From the NCBI RefSeq assembly GCF_022763345.1, contig NZ_JALEGS010000017.1:1-64000 (forward strand): a DNA stretch of 64,000 bases. Reading direction: 5' to 3'. Under the pieces are notes generated by a model that was given only the letters and a program-made list of their open reading frames with translations, had not been told where the DNA came from and did no database searches. The position numbers were made by a program, and so were the translations under genes. Shown in pieces: positions 1-8,615 of this stretch (the stretch's first letter is position 1; each line of letters begins with the position of its first letter). The DNA is from Phaeodactylibacter sp. Lineage in GTDB: Bacteria; Bacteroidota; Bacteroidia; Chitinophagales; Saprospiraceae.

Positions 1-2
1 CC

Positions 3-74
3 ATCGCTGATTTGCGGTGCTATCGTAAAAGTGGAGCGTGGAGTACGATCCAGCAACTTGTCGCAGCGGCATAG
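3..74 (+). CDS. Possible 3' end of an upstream gene (partial)
   Basis: Reading frame 3 is open from the window edge to a TAG at 72-74 and encodes 23 residues ending in QQLVAAA. Frame 2 stops almost at once, and frame 1 stays open only to a TAG at about 106. The short stretch cannot be assigned to a family, and it may be chance. About 46 bases separate it from the next start codon. Confidence 0.3.
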   Translation: MADLRCYRKSGAWSTIQQLVAAA

Positions 75-120
75 CTGTGCAATTTGTTATACACACGGCC
101 AGATTTAGCAACCCGTTAAC

Positions 121-1248
121 ATGAAAATTTTTCTTTTCGAACCTTTTTTTTCTGGTAGCCACCGGCAATGGGCGGAAGGGTATCAGGCCCACAGCGCTCA
201 TGAGGTCACTTTGATGGCCCTGCCCGGCCGGCATTGGAAGTGGCGGATGTTTGGTGGGGCACCGGCTTTGGCTGAGCAGTTGCGAAAGCAGGATGAGCGC
301 CCCGATCTCATCCTGGCGACTGATATGCTGGACCTAGCAGGCTTTTTGGGCCAGGTGCGCCATCAGGTGCATGGAGTACCCGTAGCGCTTTACTTCCACG
401 AAAATCAGCTCACCTATCCCTGGTCTCCCGCCGATGAGGACATCAGGGAACAGCGTGACCGGCACTATGCCTACCTCAATTTCACCTCAGCCCTGGCTGC
501 TGATGCAGTGTTTTTCAACTCTCACTACCACCGCAAAGCTTTTCTGGAGGCTTTACCTGGCTTTCTGCGGGCTTTTCCGGATACCCGCGGCTTGTCTCAT
601 CTGCCCGGCCTGGCAGCCAAGAGCGAAGTGCTGCACCTTGGGCTGCCCCTCCGGGCTTTGAAGGGCGATGCCCGTCCGGTGGCAGGCCCGCCGGTCATTT
701 TGTGGAACCACCGCTGGGAGTACGATAAAGACCCGGAGACATTTTTCCAGCTTCTCTTTCGCCTGCAGGCTGAAGGGAGACCCTTCCGGTTGATTGTACT
801 TGGAGAAAACTACCGGGGTGCACCGCCCATTTTTGCGGAAGCGAAAGCGCGCCTGTCCGCCCACATCCTGCACTGGGGCTACGCAGAAAGCCGTCAGGAT
901 TACGCCCGTCTTTTGCAGCAAGCTGACCTGCTTCCCGTCACAAGCCGGCAGGACTTCTTTGGCGGGAGCGTGGCGGAGGCGATTCATGCCGGTTGCTATC
1001 CCATTCTGCCCGACCGTCTCGCTTTTCCGGAGCACTTGCCAGCCGCTGACCGACAGCAATATCTATACACCACGGCAGAAGAGCTTTACCAAAAGACCAA
1101 AACACTGCTACAGAAAGGCAGCATCAGCGTCCCATCTCAGCTCTCTGATTTTGTAGCCCGCTACGATTGGAGTATTTTAGCCGGGGCTTACGACAAGCGG
1201 TTCGTGCAGCTGAAAAAGCAACAATCAAAAAGGATCAGGGGCTTTTGA
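121..1248 (+). CDS. tRNA-queuosine mannosyltransferase-like glycosyltransferase (DUF3524 / GTDC1 family)
   Basis: A GT-B fold glycosyltransferase of 375 residues. The N-terminus (KIFLFEPFFSGSHRQW) matches the DUF3524 domain that characterises human GTDC1, the enzyme that mannosylates queuosine in tRNA-Asp. Other family hallmarks are YFHENQLTYPW near residue 100, NHRWEYDKDPETFF near 198, HWGYAESRQDY near 256 and FFGGSVAEAIHAGCYPILP near 280, where the glycosyltransferase donor site lies. No signal peptide is present, so the protein is cytoplasmic, as expected for a tRNA enzyme. The start ATG follows a non-coding gap. An alpha/beta hydrolase gene begins 21 bases downstream. Family membership is clear; use of tRNA as substrate in this bacterium is inferred from the human homologue. 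Confidence 0.85.
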   Translation: MKIFLFEPFFSGSHRQWAEGYQAHSAHEVTLMALPGRHWKWRMFGGAPALAEQLRKQDERPDLILATDMLDLAGFLGQVRHQVHGVPVALYFHENQLTYPWSPADEDIREQRDRHYAYLNFTSALAADAVFFNSHYHRKAFLEALPGFLRAFPDTRGLSHLPGLAAKSEVLHLGLPLRALKGDARPVAGPPVILWNHRWEYDKDPETFFQLLFRLQAEGRPFRLIVLGENYRGAPPIFAEAKARLSAHILHWGYAESRQDYARLLQQADLLPVTSRQDFFGGSVAEAIHAGCYPILPDRLAFPEHLPAADRQQYLYTTAEELYQKTKTLLQKGSISVPSQLSDFVARYDWSILAGAYDKRFVQLKKQQSKRIRGF

Positions 1249-1269
1249 ACACCCTACAACTCACTAGAT

Positions 1270-2079
1270 ATGAAAAAACTCCGGTACGAAGGGCAGGAAA
1301 TGGCCTACCATACAGAAGGCAAAGGCACTCCGGTGGTGCTGTTGCACGGCTTCTGCGAAGACCACAAAATTTGGGAAGAATTTCAGAACGATCTGCGCGA
1401 AGAGCCCTGTCAGGTTATTGTGATCGACCTGCCTGGCTTTGGGGCTTCCGATGTGGTAGAGGGGATTACCATCGAAGGGATGGCCAGGCGGGTACACGCC
1501 TTGCTGCAGGAGCTGGGTGTAGGGCCAGCGGTGCTCATCGGGCATTCTATGGGCGGCTACGTAGGGCTGGCTTTTGCCCGGTTGTTCCCGGAAGCTCTGC
1601 TGGGGCTGGGGCTTTTCCATTCTCACCCCTATGCAGATGAGGAGGAAAAGAAAGCGACCCGGCAGAAGAGCGTCGAATTCATTCAGCGGCAGGGCCATAT
1701 CCTGTTTGTGAAACAGCTGATACCTGGCCTCTTTGCCGACAACTTTGCCCGTAGCAACACCTTTTTGCTGGAAAAACTCATCTACCGGGCGGCCAAATTC
1801 CCCAGTGAAGGCATTATTGCGGCACAGCAGGCGATGATAAACCGGCAGGATGAAACGGAAACCCTGCGCCAAATTCAGGTACCAGTTCTGTTCATCGTAG
1901 GGAAAATGGACAGCGCTATCCCGGCGGAGAAAAGCATAGCCCAAACCCATCTGCCGGCGGTAGCTTCCATCCACATTCTGGAAAAAGCCGGTCATATGGG
2001 GCAGTTTGAAGCCCGGAAGGCCACGCAGCGCTACGTAAGGCAGTTCATAGCCTTTTGCGAAGAGAAAGCCAACAGCTGA
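1270..2079 (+). CDS. Alpha/beta hydrolase
   Basis: A 269-residue alpha/beta hydrolase-fold protein of the small esterase/lipase/peroxidase-like group. The oxyanion strand LLHGF lies near residue 24, the nucleophile elbow GHSMGG has Ser93, the acid is probably Asp214 in VGKMDS, and the base is His242 in KAGHMGQFE, so the catalytic triad is complete. There is no signal peptide. The stop codon overlaps the start of the next gene (TGATG), so translation is probably coupled to the PrsW-type protease. The natural substrate cannot be told from sequence. Confidence is high for the fold and low for any specific reaction. Confidence 0.85.
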   Translation: MKKLRYEGQEMAYHTEGKGTPVVLLHGFCEDHKIWEEFQNDLREEPCQVIVIDLPGFGASDVVEGITIEGMARRVHALLQELGVGPAVLIGHSMGGYVGLAFARLFPEALLGLGLFHSHPYADEEEKKATRQKSVEFIQRQGHILFVKQLIPGLFADNFARSNTFLLEKLIYRAAKFPSEGIIAAQQAMINRQDETETLRQIQVPVLFIVGKMDSAIPAEKSIAQTHLPAVASIHILEKAGHMGQFEARKATQRYVRQFIAFCEEKANS

Positions 2080-2774
2080 TGGGCTTTAGGGACGTGCTCC
2101 TCTTTCTGGCGGCCATCGCCCCCGGGCTGCTCATCTGCTGGTACATCTACAAAATGGATAAATACGAGCGGGAACAGCCCTTTCCGCTATTCGCCACCTT
2201 CTGGTTAGGGGCTTTTGCAACCCTGGGCGTGGTCAAGATTGAGACTTGGGCGACTTACTCGCCGATCCTGCAGGGGGAAGGAGTATTATTTACCCTCTTT
2301 TCCTCCTTCATTGTGGTGGCCCTGACGGAGGAACTGGTCAAATATCTTTGTTTATTCCTGTATCCTTACCGATCCCGTTTTTTCAATGAGCCCATGGACG
2401 GCATCGTTTATGCGGTGATGATCGGTATGGGCTTTGCGACGCTGGAAAACCTGATGTACGCCCTGCAGTACGGTTTGGAAACAGTTATTTTGCGCGCCTT
2501 TACAGCGGTGCCTGCCCACGCAGCCTTTGCCATCATCATGGGCTATTATTTTGGGAAAGCCAAGTTTGAGCCCGACCCGAAAATACGCCGGAAGCGGCTG
2601 CTCATGGCCTTGTTTGCGCCCCTTGTCATCCACGGATTGTACGACTTTCTCATTTTGCAGGAAATTTACGAAGGGCTCATTGCGCTCGCCATAGCCGTGC
2701 TTATAGCCAGTATTATTTTCGCCCGGCAGCTGCTGTTGGAGCAGCAGGAGAATTCGCCTTTTAAGGAGTCGTAG
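2079..2774 (+). CDS. PrsW-family intramembrane metalloprotease
   Basis: A polytopic membrane protein of 231 residues with several hydrophobic segments from residue 5 to the end. It carries the three PrsW family signatures: TEELVKY, with the paired glutamates of a putative metalloprotease site; NEPMDGIVYAVMIGMGFATLEN; and HAAFAIIMGYYFG. PrsW in Bacillus cleaves an anti-sigma factor. Family members form part of the CPBP/PrsW glutamic membrane-protease clan. An upstream TTG at 2055 is in frame, but I choose the ATG at 2079, which overlaps the previous stop and directly precedes the first membrane segment. No anti-sigma factor is visible nearby, so the substrate is unknown. Confidence 0.85.
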   Translation: MGFRDVLLFLAAIAPGLLICWYIYKMDKYEREQPFPLFATFWLGAFATLGVVKIETWATYSPILQGEGVLFTLFSSFIVVALTEELVKYLCLFLYPYRSRFFNEPMDGIVYAVMIGMGFATLENLMYALQYGLETVILRAFTAVPAHAAFAIIMGYYFGKAKFEPDPKIRRKRLLMALFAPLVIHGLYDFLILQEIYEGLIALAIAVLIASIIFARQLLLEQQENSPFKES

Positions 2775-3000
2775 GGTTTTTCTGTAATGCTTGATGGGTG
2801 TGGAAGATTCTATGTCCCTTTTCCCGTCGAATCTTTACTTTCAGGTACGAATCCTGCGGCTTTGGATGTGCCAGATTGGGGGGTGAAATTTGGGATCAAA
2901 ACACCTTTTAATAAGTTAGTCTTTTTTTGATAAGAATTGTGTTTTATTTACAAGATTTAAAATTTTTAGTATATTTATAACTGGATCTACTCTCTGTACC

Positions 3001-3783
3001 ATGCCGCAAGACCTGCAAGTCCATCAACCGGATGATCGATTTTTTAAATCGGCTATGAGCGACCCGGAAGTTGCAATAAGTTACATAAAGTACTTTTTTC
3101 CGGAAGTCGCCCGGATAGCTGACTTTGAAAGCTTAAGCCTGGAGAATAGCATCGGCATTCGCCCGAGTCTCAAGCAGTTTGAAGCAGATGTTATTTACAG
3201 GTGCCGGTTTAAGGGAAAAGGTGATGACCATTTTTATTTCTGTTTATTATTTGAGCACAAGTCTAAGCCGGACCCTCACGTTGCAGTGCAAGTTGGGTTT
3301 TATATAATGGAACTGATGTTCAGGGCAGTCAGAAGGGGTGGGCAGAAGCCAGAGCCTGTGCTACCGTTAATATTTTACAACGGTAAGAAAAAGTGGGAAC
3401 CTAAAACACTTATGGAACTTTTTAGTGATCACCCGCACTTGAGTACTTTAGAACCCTACATTCCCAACTTCGATTTTCTATATCAGGACGCTTCCAGCCT
3501 GAGCCCGGAGGAGCTGCTCCGGCTTGACCTGAGCTACTTTCGCAGTGCTATGATGGCGATGGCGTTCCGTTATCGGCAACACTTGATCTTTCAATATATA
3601 GAACCTATTTTTGGAGGGGCATTAGGAAAAGAAAAAATCATGGCGATCACGACCTACCTCCTTGGTGTAGGGGAGCGATCTGAAGAAACATTTTTAGAAA
3701 AACTCAAGACTATGTTGGGAATTCGCTTTTGGAGCGAATGCAGTCAAATTTTATTCTGGACAAGGCGCGATGAAGGAGCCTAG
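3001..3783 (+). CDS. Rpn-family PD-(D/E)XK nuclease, interrupted at its C-terminus
   Basis: Recombination-promoting nuclease/transposase_31 family (Rpn, YhgA-like). The catalytic core is visible as Asp63 in FEADVIY and Glu85-x-Lys87 in LFEHKSKPD, followed by QVGFYIMELMFR and PLIFYNGKKKWEP. The native family sequence ends near residue 236 (LEKLKT). The last 24 residues come from an inserted 161-bp element (3707-3867) that supplies a stop at 3781. The missing C-terminal part continues in the same frame at 3868-4206. Rpn proteins degrade DNA and have been linked to phage defence and to horizontal gene exchange. The upstream 200 bases are AT-rich compared with the neighbours, which suggests acquisition. 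The truncated nuclease keeps all catalytic residues and may still be active. Confidence 0.85.
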   Translation: MPQDLQVHQPDDRFFKSAMSDPEVAISYIKYFFPEVARIADFESLSLENSIGIRPSLKQFEADVIYRCRFKGKGDDHFYFCLLFEHKSKPDPHVAVQVGFYIMELMFRAVRRGGQKPEPVLPLIFYNGKKKWEPKTLMELFSDHPHLSTLEPYIPNFDFLYQDASSLSPEELLRLDLSYFRSAMMAMAFRYRQHLIFQYIEPIFGGALGKEKIMAITTYLLGVGERSEETFLEKLKTMLGIRFWSECSQILFWTRRDEGA

Positions 3784-3867
3784 CCAAAGCTAAGCGACTG
3801 AAGAGCAACGAAGTGCAGGATGAAATTTGGCAAATGCAGCCCAAAGGGTGAAGTCCCAGCGTAGTCT
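3707..3867. mobile_element. 161-bp MITE/REP-like element with terminal inverted repeats
   Basis: The left end agactatgttggga (3707-3720) and the right end tcccagcgtagtct (3854-3867) are near-perfect inverted repeats. A short stem, attcgct/agcgaat, lies just inside the left end. Internal arms caaattttattctg and caggatgaaatttg are also imperfect inverted repeats, so the whole element can fold. It interrupts the rpn reading frame with in-frame stops at 3781 and 3862, and the frame is the same on both sides. No transposase is encoded. A compact palindrome with the same ends lies at 29698-29744. Confidence 0.75.
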
Positions 3868-3900
3868 AATGACACAGCGTTGAGCGTAAAACCTGAAGTG

Positions 3901-4206
3901 ATGAGTACATTAGAGCAAATTTTAGAAAGAGGCAGAAGGGAGGGACTGGACAAAGGGGTTTTCAAAAACCGTGTATTCAACCTCCTCAAAACCGTCCTTC
4001 TCTTTCCGAACTGGACTGCCATCAAACTGTCCGACTTCACAGAGATAGAGCCCGGTACGGTCCGCACTTTTCTGGAGGTACTGGCGCAGGGCGATGCAGC
4101 CGCGCTGCACAAGTACGTGAGCGAAGATTTACTTTCCGATATTCCTTTGAGTAAAGAGGACGAGGAGAAACTGAACCGGCTTATTGGGCAGCTTGCTGGT
4201 AGCTAG
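3901..4206 (+). CDS. Detached C-terminal domain of Rpn nuclease (possible RpnS-like small protein)
   Basis: Encodes 101 residues starting MSTLEQILERGRREGL, which is the typical C-terminal segment of Rpn proteins (coiled MSTLEQILERGRxEG followed by a small helical domain). It lies in the same frame as the nuclease ORF upstream of the insertion and was clearly one gene with it. An in-frame TTG at 3880 is an alternative start, but the ATG at 3901 matches the conserved Met. In Escherichia coli, some rpn genes express such a C-terminal fragment from an internal start, and it acts as an antitoxin. Whether this fragment is expressed here is inference. Confidence 0.55.
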   Translation: MSTLEQILERGRREGLDKGVFKNRVFNLLKTVLLFPNWTAIKLSDFTEIEPGTVRTFLEVLAQGDAAALHKYVSEDLLSDIPLSKEDEEKLNRLIGQLAGS

Positions 4207-4301
4207 ATTGAAGTGTGCCTTTCTGTTTTGACGCCCTACTCAAATAAAAGATGAATCAGGCGTTTTTCTGCCTTTTCAAAGCAACCTAACTTACCTTTAT
4301 C

Positions 4302-5147
4302 CTACCGGCTATACTCCGGGCAGCGCACATCCCCGAAGTAGTACAGCAAGCCTATCCCCAGTGTGATGAAGGTGTCATTGTTGTTGCTGTTGCCCCGCTG
4401 TGTGCCTTCCCGGCCAATTTGGCTGTTGGGCGCGCCTTCCACTTCGATGGAGCGGTCGGACAAGGCAACCGCAAGCTCATTGCGGAGTTGCAGGATGTCA
4501 TCTTTGTCGGCATAAACGGTGCTAACATCATCGAGGTAGTCGGTGAAGAGGGTGCGGGCATTTAGCTCCAAGTTCAGGCTCCACTCGTAGCTGAGGTCTA
4601 CCTTGAAGCCGAAGCCATAAGCCAGGCCGCCGCTCACACTGTAGTATTCCTCACCTTTGAACTGCCCCTCAGTGCCCAGCGGGCGGAGTTCTACCATTTC
4701 CCCCTGATACTCCGTCATGGGGTTGAAGTGGAAAACATTGAAGCCGGCAAACAGATAAGGGGTGAAGAATTCGTCCGGGTCACCGTGCTTGTAAGGCAGG
4801 AAATTGAACTCGAACTGAAAGGTCCCGTCGATGATGTTGCTTTCGAAACTCAGGTTACGTGCCCTTTCAAAGGCATTCGGGGAGTCCGCATCGGAGGCCG
4901 AGACTTGTGCAAAATTAGCGGAAGCCTTAAAGCACAACCGCTTGTTGAAATTGTAACGGGCAATCAGTCCGCCCGCCAGCCCGGGGTTACTGAAATCATA
5001 ATCGGTATTCAAATCCCCAAGGTAGAAGGAGCTGCCGATCCAGCCACCGGCTTCCCAGCCCTTTTGAGCATGAGCAGTGGTGGTGCAAAGGATGGCGAAG
5101 GCCAGTACGGCCCAGGTATATGTTTTCACGATGTTCATGTTATCCAA
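4302..5147 (-). CDS. DUF6089-family outer-membrane beta-barrel protein
   Basis: A 281-residue exported protein with a signal peptide ending near AHAQ (residue 27), followed by alternating aromatic strands such as GGWIGSSFYLGDLN and LAYGFGFKVDLSYEWSLNLEL, and closing with GIGLLYYFGDVRCP. This layout matches the Bacteroidota DUF6089 family, small porin-like barrels with no assigned function. A second Met at residue 4 (5138) could be the start. It lies downstream of the CocE-type hydrolase on the same strand, but a 170-base gap with a strong hairpin separates them, so co-transcription is doubtful. Confidence 0.75.
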   Translation of the reverse strand: MDNMNIVKTYTWAVLAFAILCTTTAHAQKGWEAGGWIGSSFYLGDLNTDYDFSNPGLAGGLIARYNFNKRLCFKASANFAQVSASDADSPNAFERARNLSFESNIIDGTFQFEFNFLPYKHGDPDEFFTPYLFAGFNVFHFNPMTEYQGEMVELRPLGTEGQFKGEEYYSVSGGLAYGFGFKVDLSYEWSLNLELNARTLFTDYLDDVSTVYADKDDILQLRNELAVALSDRSIEVEGAPNSQIGREGTQRGNSNNNDTFITLGIGLLYYFGDVRCPEYSR

Positions 5148-5246
5148 CGCTAAAGTTTGTCTTTCCTGTAAAGGAACGCAAAGGTAGGAAACATGGTATA
5201 TTTAAATGGAGATTAAATCAATTATCAGCAGAGGAGCACTAGTGAA

Positions 5247-5296
5247 CCTCCCAATGCCTTGGTCTGGCAAAATCAGCTGATCAGGGCATTGGGAGG
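5247..5296. terminator. Strong hairpin between hydrolase and DUF6089 gene
   Basis: The 12-base arms cctcccaatgcc (5247-5258) and ggcattgggagg (5285-5296) are perfectly complementary, with a 26-base loop that holds the smaller palindrome tcagctga. It lies just past the stop of the CocE-type hydrolase on the minus strand. There is no clear T tract, so it may act as an mRNA 3'-end stabiliser and not as a classical terminator. Confidence 0.45.
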
Positions 5297-5320
5297 CTAA
5301 GGTTAGAGGGGCTTCAGAGG

Positions 5321-7204
5321 CTACCGCACGATTGGCAGTCGTATCTGTGAGGGGTACGCTGCAGAATGGTGCACCTGATTGCGGGCTTTGACGCCTTCGG
5401 TCTCGTCCCAGTTGTTGCCACCGGTGTTGAGGTTGCGGGTAAAACGCGGGAAGTTGCTGCTCGATACTTCAATGCGGATGCGGTGCCCTTTCTCAAAGTA
5501 GTTGCTGGTGGACATAGGCGTGAGGTCGACTTTGTACACTTCTCCATCCTCCATGAGGACTTCCTTGTCGTAGCCCTCCCGGTAGCGCACGCGTTGGATG
5601 GTCTCGTCCAGGTTGTAAGCCCGCCCGTCCGGATAAACATCGATGAGCTTGACCGTGAAGTCGGTGTCTTTGGCATCAGAGGAGACGTAAAGGGTGGTCT
5701 CAATAAAGCCACTGATTTCCATACCTTCTTCCAGGGGCGGGGAGGTATACACCAAAATATCCTGCCTGGCTTCCAGTTCCTGCTGATCGAAGGCACCACC
5801 GTCTATGGCACCACCAGTACAGCAAACGTTGCCACCTACACTGGGCACCGGGTTCATCGGGTCGTAGGTGAAGGCATCGGGCTGATCCGCTGCATCGGGC
5901 ATTTGGGTAGTCAGCACACCGTTGCCGAAAAGGCTGTTGGCTTGCCCCTCACTTTCGAGGTAGAAAGTGGTCATTTCCGCTGATTGAGGGGGCCAGGTTT
6001 CGGCGGTTTGCCACTGATTGCTACCCATAGTGTAGTAGCGCACCCTTGGCATTTGGGCAGGGTCCTTGCTTTTATCATCCTTCAGCCAGTAATCGAACCA
6101 GCCGTAGATCAGCTCATCGTAATTGAGGCGGGCGTCGCCTACACTTCGCTCTCCCACAATCGTGTTTTCGGTGGCGCGGGTGTAGGCACAGTGCAGCACA
6201 GGGGCGATGACCAGGTACTGGTCCGCGCCCACTTCCGGATTTTTACGCACGTGGTTGAACAAGGCGAGGTTGGGGCTGATGGACACATCATACCAGGAGG
6301 TAAACCAAAAGCTCGGCACGCCAAAGCCCATTGTATCGTGGTACAAGCCGCCCTCGAACCAGGCCGGATCATTAGGCTTACGCTGAATCATTTCACTGTA
6401 AATGCCGCGTGGCCCATCTACGTTTTCGATGATGTCCTTTACCGGCAGATGCCTGAACGCCTCCTTCCAGTCCACATCAGGCGGATCGGGCACAAGGTCG
6501 AAGAAGCGCGACATGCGGATGAGCTCTTCCTGCGTCGCATCCTTAGGAAACATCGGGCGGATACGGCCATTCTGAACCCAGTACAACCAGGAGGTAAAGA
6601 GCATCTGCTGAGCACCGCCCCGGTACCAGTTGCCCTGCTCGTAGTAGTCGCCCACCGTGCCAATACCGGCACCATAACCCTGTGGCACCATAGCAGCATG
6701 GGAAGGGTGGTCGAGGGCAGCCACGGCCATTTGCCACTCCGCCGTGGAGGAACAGCCGAGGGTGCCAATTTTCCCATTGCACCATTCCTGATCGGCCATC
6801 CAGCTAAAGGCATCGTAGCCATCAGTCAGTGGGAGGCCAAGGATGTCCCACTCCCCTTCGGAAAAATAGCGGTCGCGTTCATTTTGAACCACGTAGGCGT
6901 AGCCGCGCTTTACGGCTTCCATGGCTCGTTGGATTTGGCGCTTGTTGAGCTTGCCCTCCGAATAGAGGTTGAAATTATAAGGTGTGCGGGAAAAGATGAC
7001 CGGTACGGGCTCGTCCGTTTTGGGCCGGTAGATATCGGTGGCCAGGCGTATGCCATCGCGCATAGGCATCATGACTTTTTGCTCCACGATGGCGATTTCC
7101 TGTACTTCTGCCCAGAGGGCGTCAGCTTCGTCCTGGCTAAATGCAGGCAGGGCAATAGCAAGCAGACCCAGAAATAGCAAGGCCTGTAGAATGTGTTTTT
7201 TCAT
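5321..7204 (-). CDS. CocE/NonD-family exported hydrolase (X-Pro dipeptidyl-peptidase-like)
   Basis: A 627-residue member of the S15/CocE hydrolase family, exported by a signal peptide ([16 protein letters not shown]). The N-terminal catalytic domain starts with [22 protein letters not shown], the family entry motif. The nucleophile elbow is [14 protein letters not shown] near residue 150, where GxSYxG is more usual in the family; the serine within GCSS is the likely nucleophile. The C-terminal jelly-roll domain (near 470-627) contains the typical [10 protein letters not shown] and the ending [20 protein letters not shown]. Such enzymes hydrolyse acyl or proline-amide bonds in cocaine esterase, glutaryl acylase or alpha-amino-acid ester hydrolases. 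The substrate cannot be predicted. The hydrolase appears monocistronic or weakly linked to the HAD gene upstream. Confidence 0.85.
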   Translation of the reverse strand: MKKHILQALLFLGLLAIALPAFSQDEADALWAEVQEIAIVEQKVMMPMRDGIRLATDIYRPKTDEPVPVIFSRTPYNFNLYSEGKLNKRQIQRAMEAVKRGYAYVVQNERDRYFSEGEWDILGLPLTDGYDAFSWMADQEWCNGKIGTLGCSSTAEWQMAVAALDHPSHAAMVPQGYGAGIGTVGDYYEQGNWYRGGAQQMLFTSWLYWVQNGRIRPMFPKDATQEELIRMSRFFDLVPDPPDVDWKEAFRHLPVKDIIENVDGPRGIYSEMIQRKPNDPAWFEGGLYHDTMGFGVPSFWFTSWYDVSISPNLALFNHVRKNPEVGADQYLVIAPVLHCAYTRATENTIVGERSVGDARLNYDELIYGWFDYWLKDDKSKDPAQMPRVRYYTMGSNQWQTAETWPPQSAEMTTFYLESEGQANSLFGNGVLTTQMPDAADQPDAFTYDPMNPVPSVGGNVCCTGGAIDGGAFDQQELEARQDILVYTSPPLEEGMEISGFIETTLYVSSDAKDTDFTVKLIDVYPDGRAYNLDETIQRVRYREGYDKEVLMEDGEVYKVDLTPMSTSNYFEKGHRIRIEVSSSNFPRFTRNLNTGGNNWDETEGVKARNQVHHSAAYPSQIRLPIVR

Positions 7205-7245
7205 ACTAATCGAAAGTGTTATTGGTCAAAACAGAAGTTCGGCAT

Positions 7246-7914
7246 CTATCGGATGTCGTACTCCAGGGCATTAAAGTCCTCAATATACGCCAATACATTG
7301 GGCAGGTGGCTAAACTCGGCTGGCTTGTGCGTTGTGGTGACGACAATTACCGGGCTGCCGGCGTTGTGGGCTGCTTCGGCGCCGGTGGGGCTGTCTTCAA
7401 AAATAACGCAGTTTTTGACCGGTATGCCCAGCCCGGCGGCGACCAGCTGATAGATTTCCGGATCGGGCTTGCCTTTGGTGACATCGCCGGCGTGTTTCAC
7501 TGTGGCGAAGTAGTCGCGCAACTCCAGGTTGTCCAGCACAAAGTCCACGTTTGCCTGAGGTGCCGCCGTGCCAATGCCCATAGGCAGTTCCGCCTCCCAG
7601 GCTTCTTCCAGAAAGTCCGACAGCCCGTCGATCAGTTGCAATTGCTCCTGAAAGACCCGGCGGTATTCAGCTTCCTTGTCCTGCGCGTGGTATTGGCGCT
7701 CCTCGTCATTGAAGCGGTCTCCAAACAGGCGCAGCAGGATTTCCTCGTTCACCCCGTGGATTTCCCTGCGGACCTGCTCCAGCTCCATGTCCATGCCAAG
7801 GCTGCGGAGTTTACGCTGCCAGGCTTCGTGGTGCGCCATCATGTTGTCGACCATCGTGCCGTCCATATCAAAGATGAGGCCCTGAGCAGTGGTTTGGTAT
7901 AAAGTGATTGGCAT
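7246..7914 (-). CDS. HAD-superfamily phosphatase (beta-phosphoglucomutase-like)
   Basis: A cytoplasmic 222-residue HAD hydrolase of subfamily IA. Motif I is IFDMDGTMVDN, with the nucleophile and acid/base aspartates; motif II is GIGTAAPQ; motif III lies around KHAGDVTKGKPDPEIY; motif IV is VIFEDSPTGAEAAHNAG. A helical cap lies between residues 25 and 85. This arrangement is closest to beta-phosphoglucomutase and sugar-phosphate phosphatases. The stop lies 41 bases before the start of the CocE-type hydrolase on the same strand, so the two may share a transcript. The exact substrate is unknown. Confidence 0.85.
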   Translation of the reverse strand: MPITLYQTTAQGLIFDMDGTMVDNMMAHHEAWQRKLRSLGMDMELEQVRREIHGVNEEILLRLFGDRFNDEERQYHAQDKEAEYRRVFQEQLQLIDGLSDFLEEAWEAELPMGIGTAAPQANVDFVLDNLELRDYFATVKHAGDVTKGKPDPEIYQLVAAGLGIPVKNCVIFEDSPTGAEAAHNAGSPVIVVTTTHKPAEFSHLPNVLAYIEDFNALEYDIR

Positions 7915-8040
7915 GCTTAGTTTTTGTGGTGAAGGTAGTGTTTTCTTAGAGCAAAGGTTTCAGTAGAGCTGGAAACTGCTTAATATCATTGACTTTCAAG
8001 GTATCTAAGAGCGCTCTTATCATTTATGCAAATCAAAAGT

Positions 8041-8496
8041 TTAGTATCCAAAATTGAGCTTTTGCGCTTGTTCAGCTAAGGCATCCAACGCTTCTGATTG
8101 TAATTCTTTTTGGTGTTGCTGGTACGCTATAATAGCACTCAGGCTGATCCTTCTATGGGTACCCACCTTCTTAAAAGGCATTGCTCCATCCTCTAATAGT
8201 TTAATGAGGTGTGGTCTTGATATCTGCAGTAAATCAGCCGCTTCCTGAGTGCTAAGCTCTACATCTGATGGCAAAAGTGAAAAAGGCTTGCCTTCAGAAA
8301 TAAGGGAAAGCACCTCCTGAAGTACCTGCAAAGCTTGTTTGGGTAGCTTCAGTTGTAGGGATGGCAGGCCCTGTGCATCAATTGATAAGTCAGTCGGAGA
8401 ATCTGCTTTTTTTTCCAGTGCTGATGTGATTGCTTTCGCAGAAAACGCTGCCATCTGACGTTCTTCCTTGGATAATACCGGATATGTTTTACTCAT
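8041..8496 (-). CDS. Excisionase-type HTH DNA-binding protein (antitoxin-like, orphan)
   Basis: A 151-residue protein whose C-terminal half is a MerR/excisionase-like helix-turn-helix: LSTQEAADLLQISRPHLIKL, followed by KKVGTHRRISLSAIIAYQQ. This architecture, with a variable N-terminal part and the HTH near residue 85-135, is common for antitoxins paired with PIN-domain toxins. Here no PIN gene follows: only about 125 non-coding bases separate the stop from the HAD gene. It is therefore an orphan regulator or a leftover of a toxin-antitoxin pair. A palindrome overlaps its start codon and suggests autoregulation. Confidence 0.75.
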   Translation of the reverse strand: MSKTYPVLSKEERQMAAFSAKAITSALEKKADSPTDLSIDAQGLPSLQLKLPKQALQVLQEVLSLISEGKPFSLLPSDVELSTQEAADLLQISRPHLIKLLEDGAMPFKKVGTHRRISLSAIIAYQQHQKELQSEALDALAEQAQKLNFGY

Positions 8497-8518
8497 ATTG
8501 AAATCATTTCTTCAATAT
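8495..8518. promoter_or_regulatory. Candidate operator overlapping the HTH gene start
   Basis: The arms atattgaa (8495-8502) and ttcaatat (8511-8518) form a perfect 8-base inverted repeat with an 8-base spacer. It touches the start codon of the HTH protein and lies in the divergent region shared with the alkB-like gene. The position fits autoregulation; this is inference. Confidence 0.35.
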
Positions 8519-8615
8519 AAACGAAATAATCGAAACATAGTTCCATTTCCATGACCGGACACTACTTTTTTGACTGAAAAACCGTATTTTTAAAAAGCCA
8601 ACCAAATCTCAAATT

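Noticed and set aside
5984..7177. Plus-strand frame of 397 codons opposite the CocE-type hydrolase
   Set aside because: Shadow of the hydrolase gene, with no recognisable domain.
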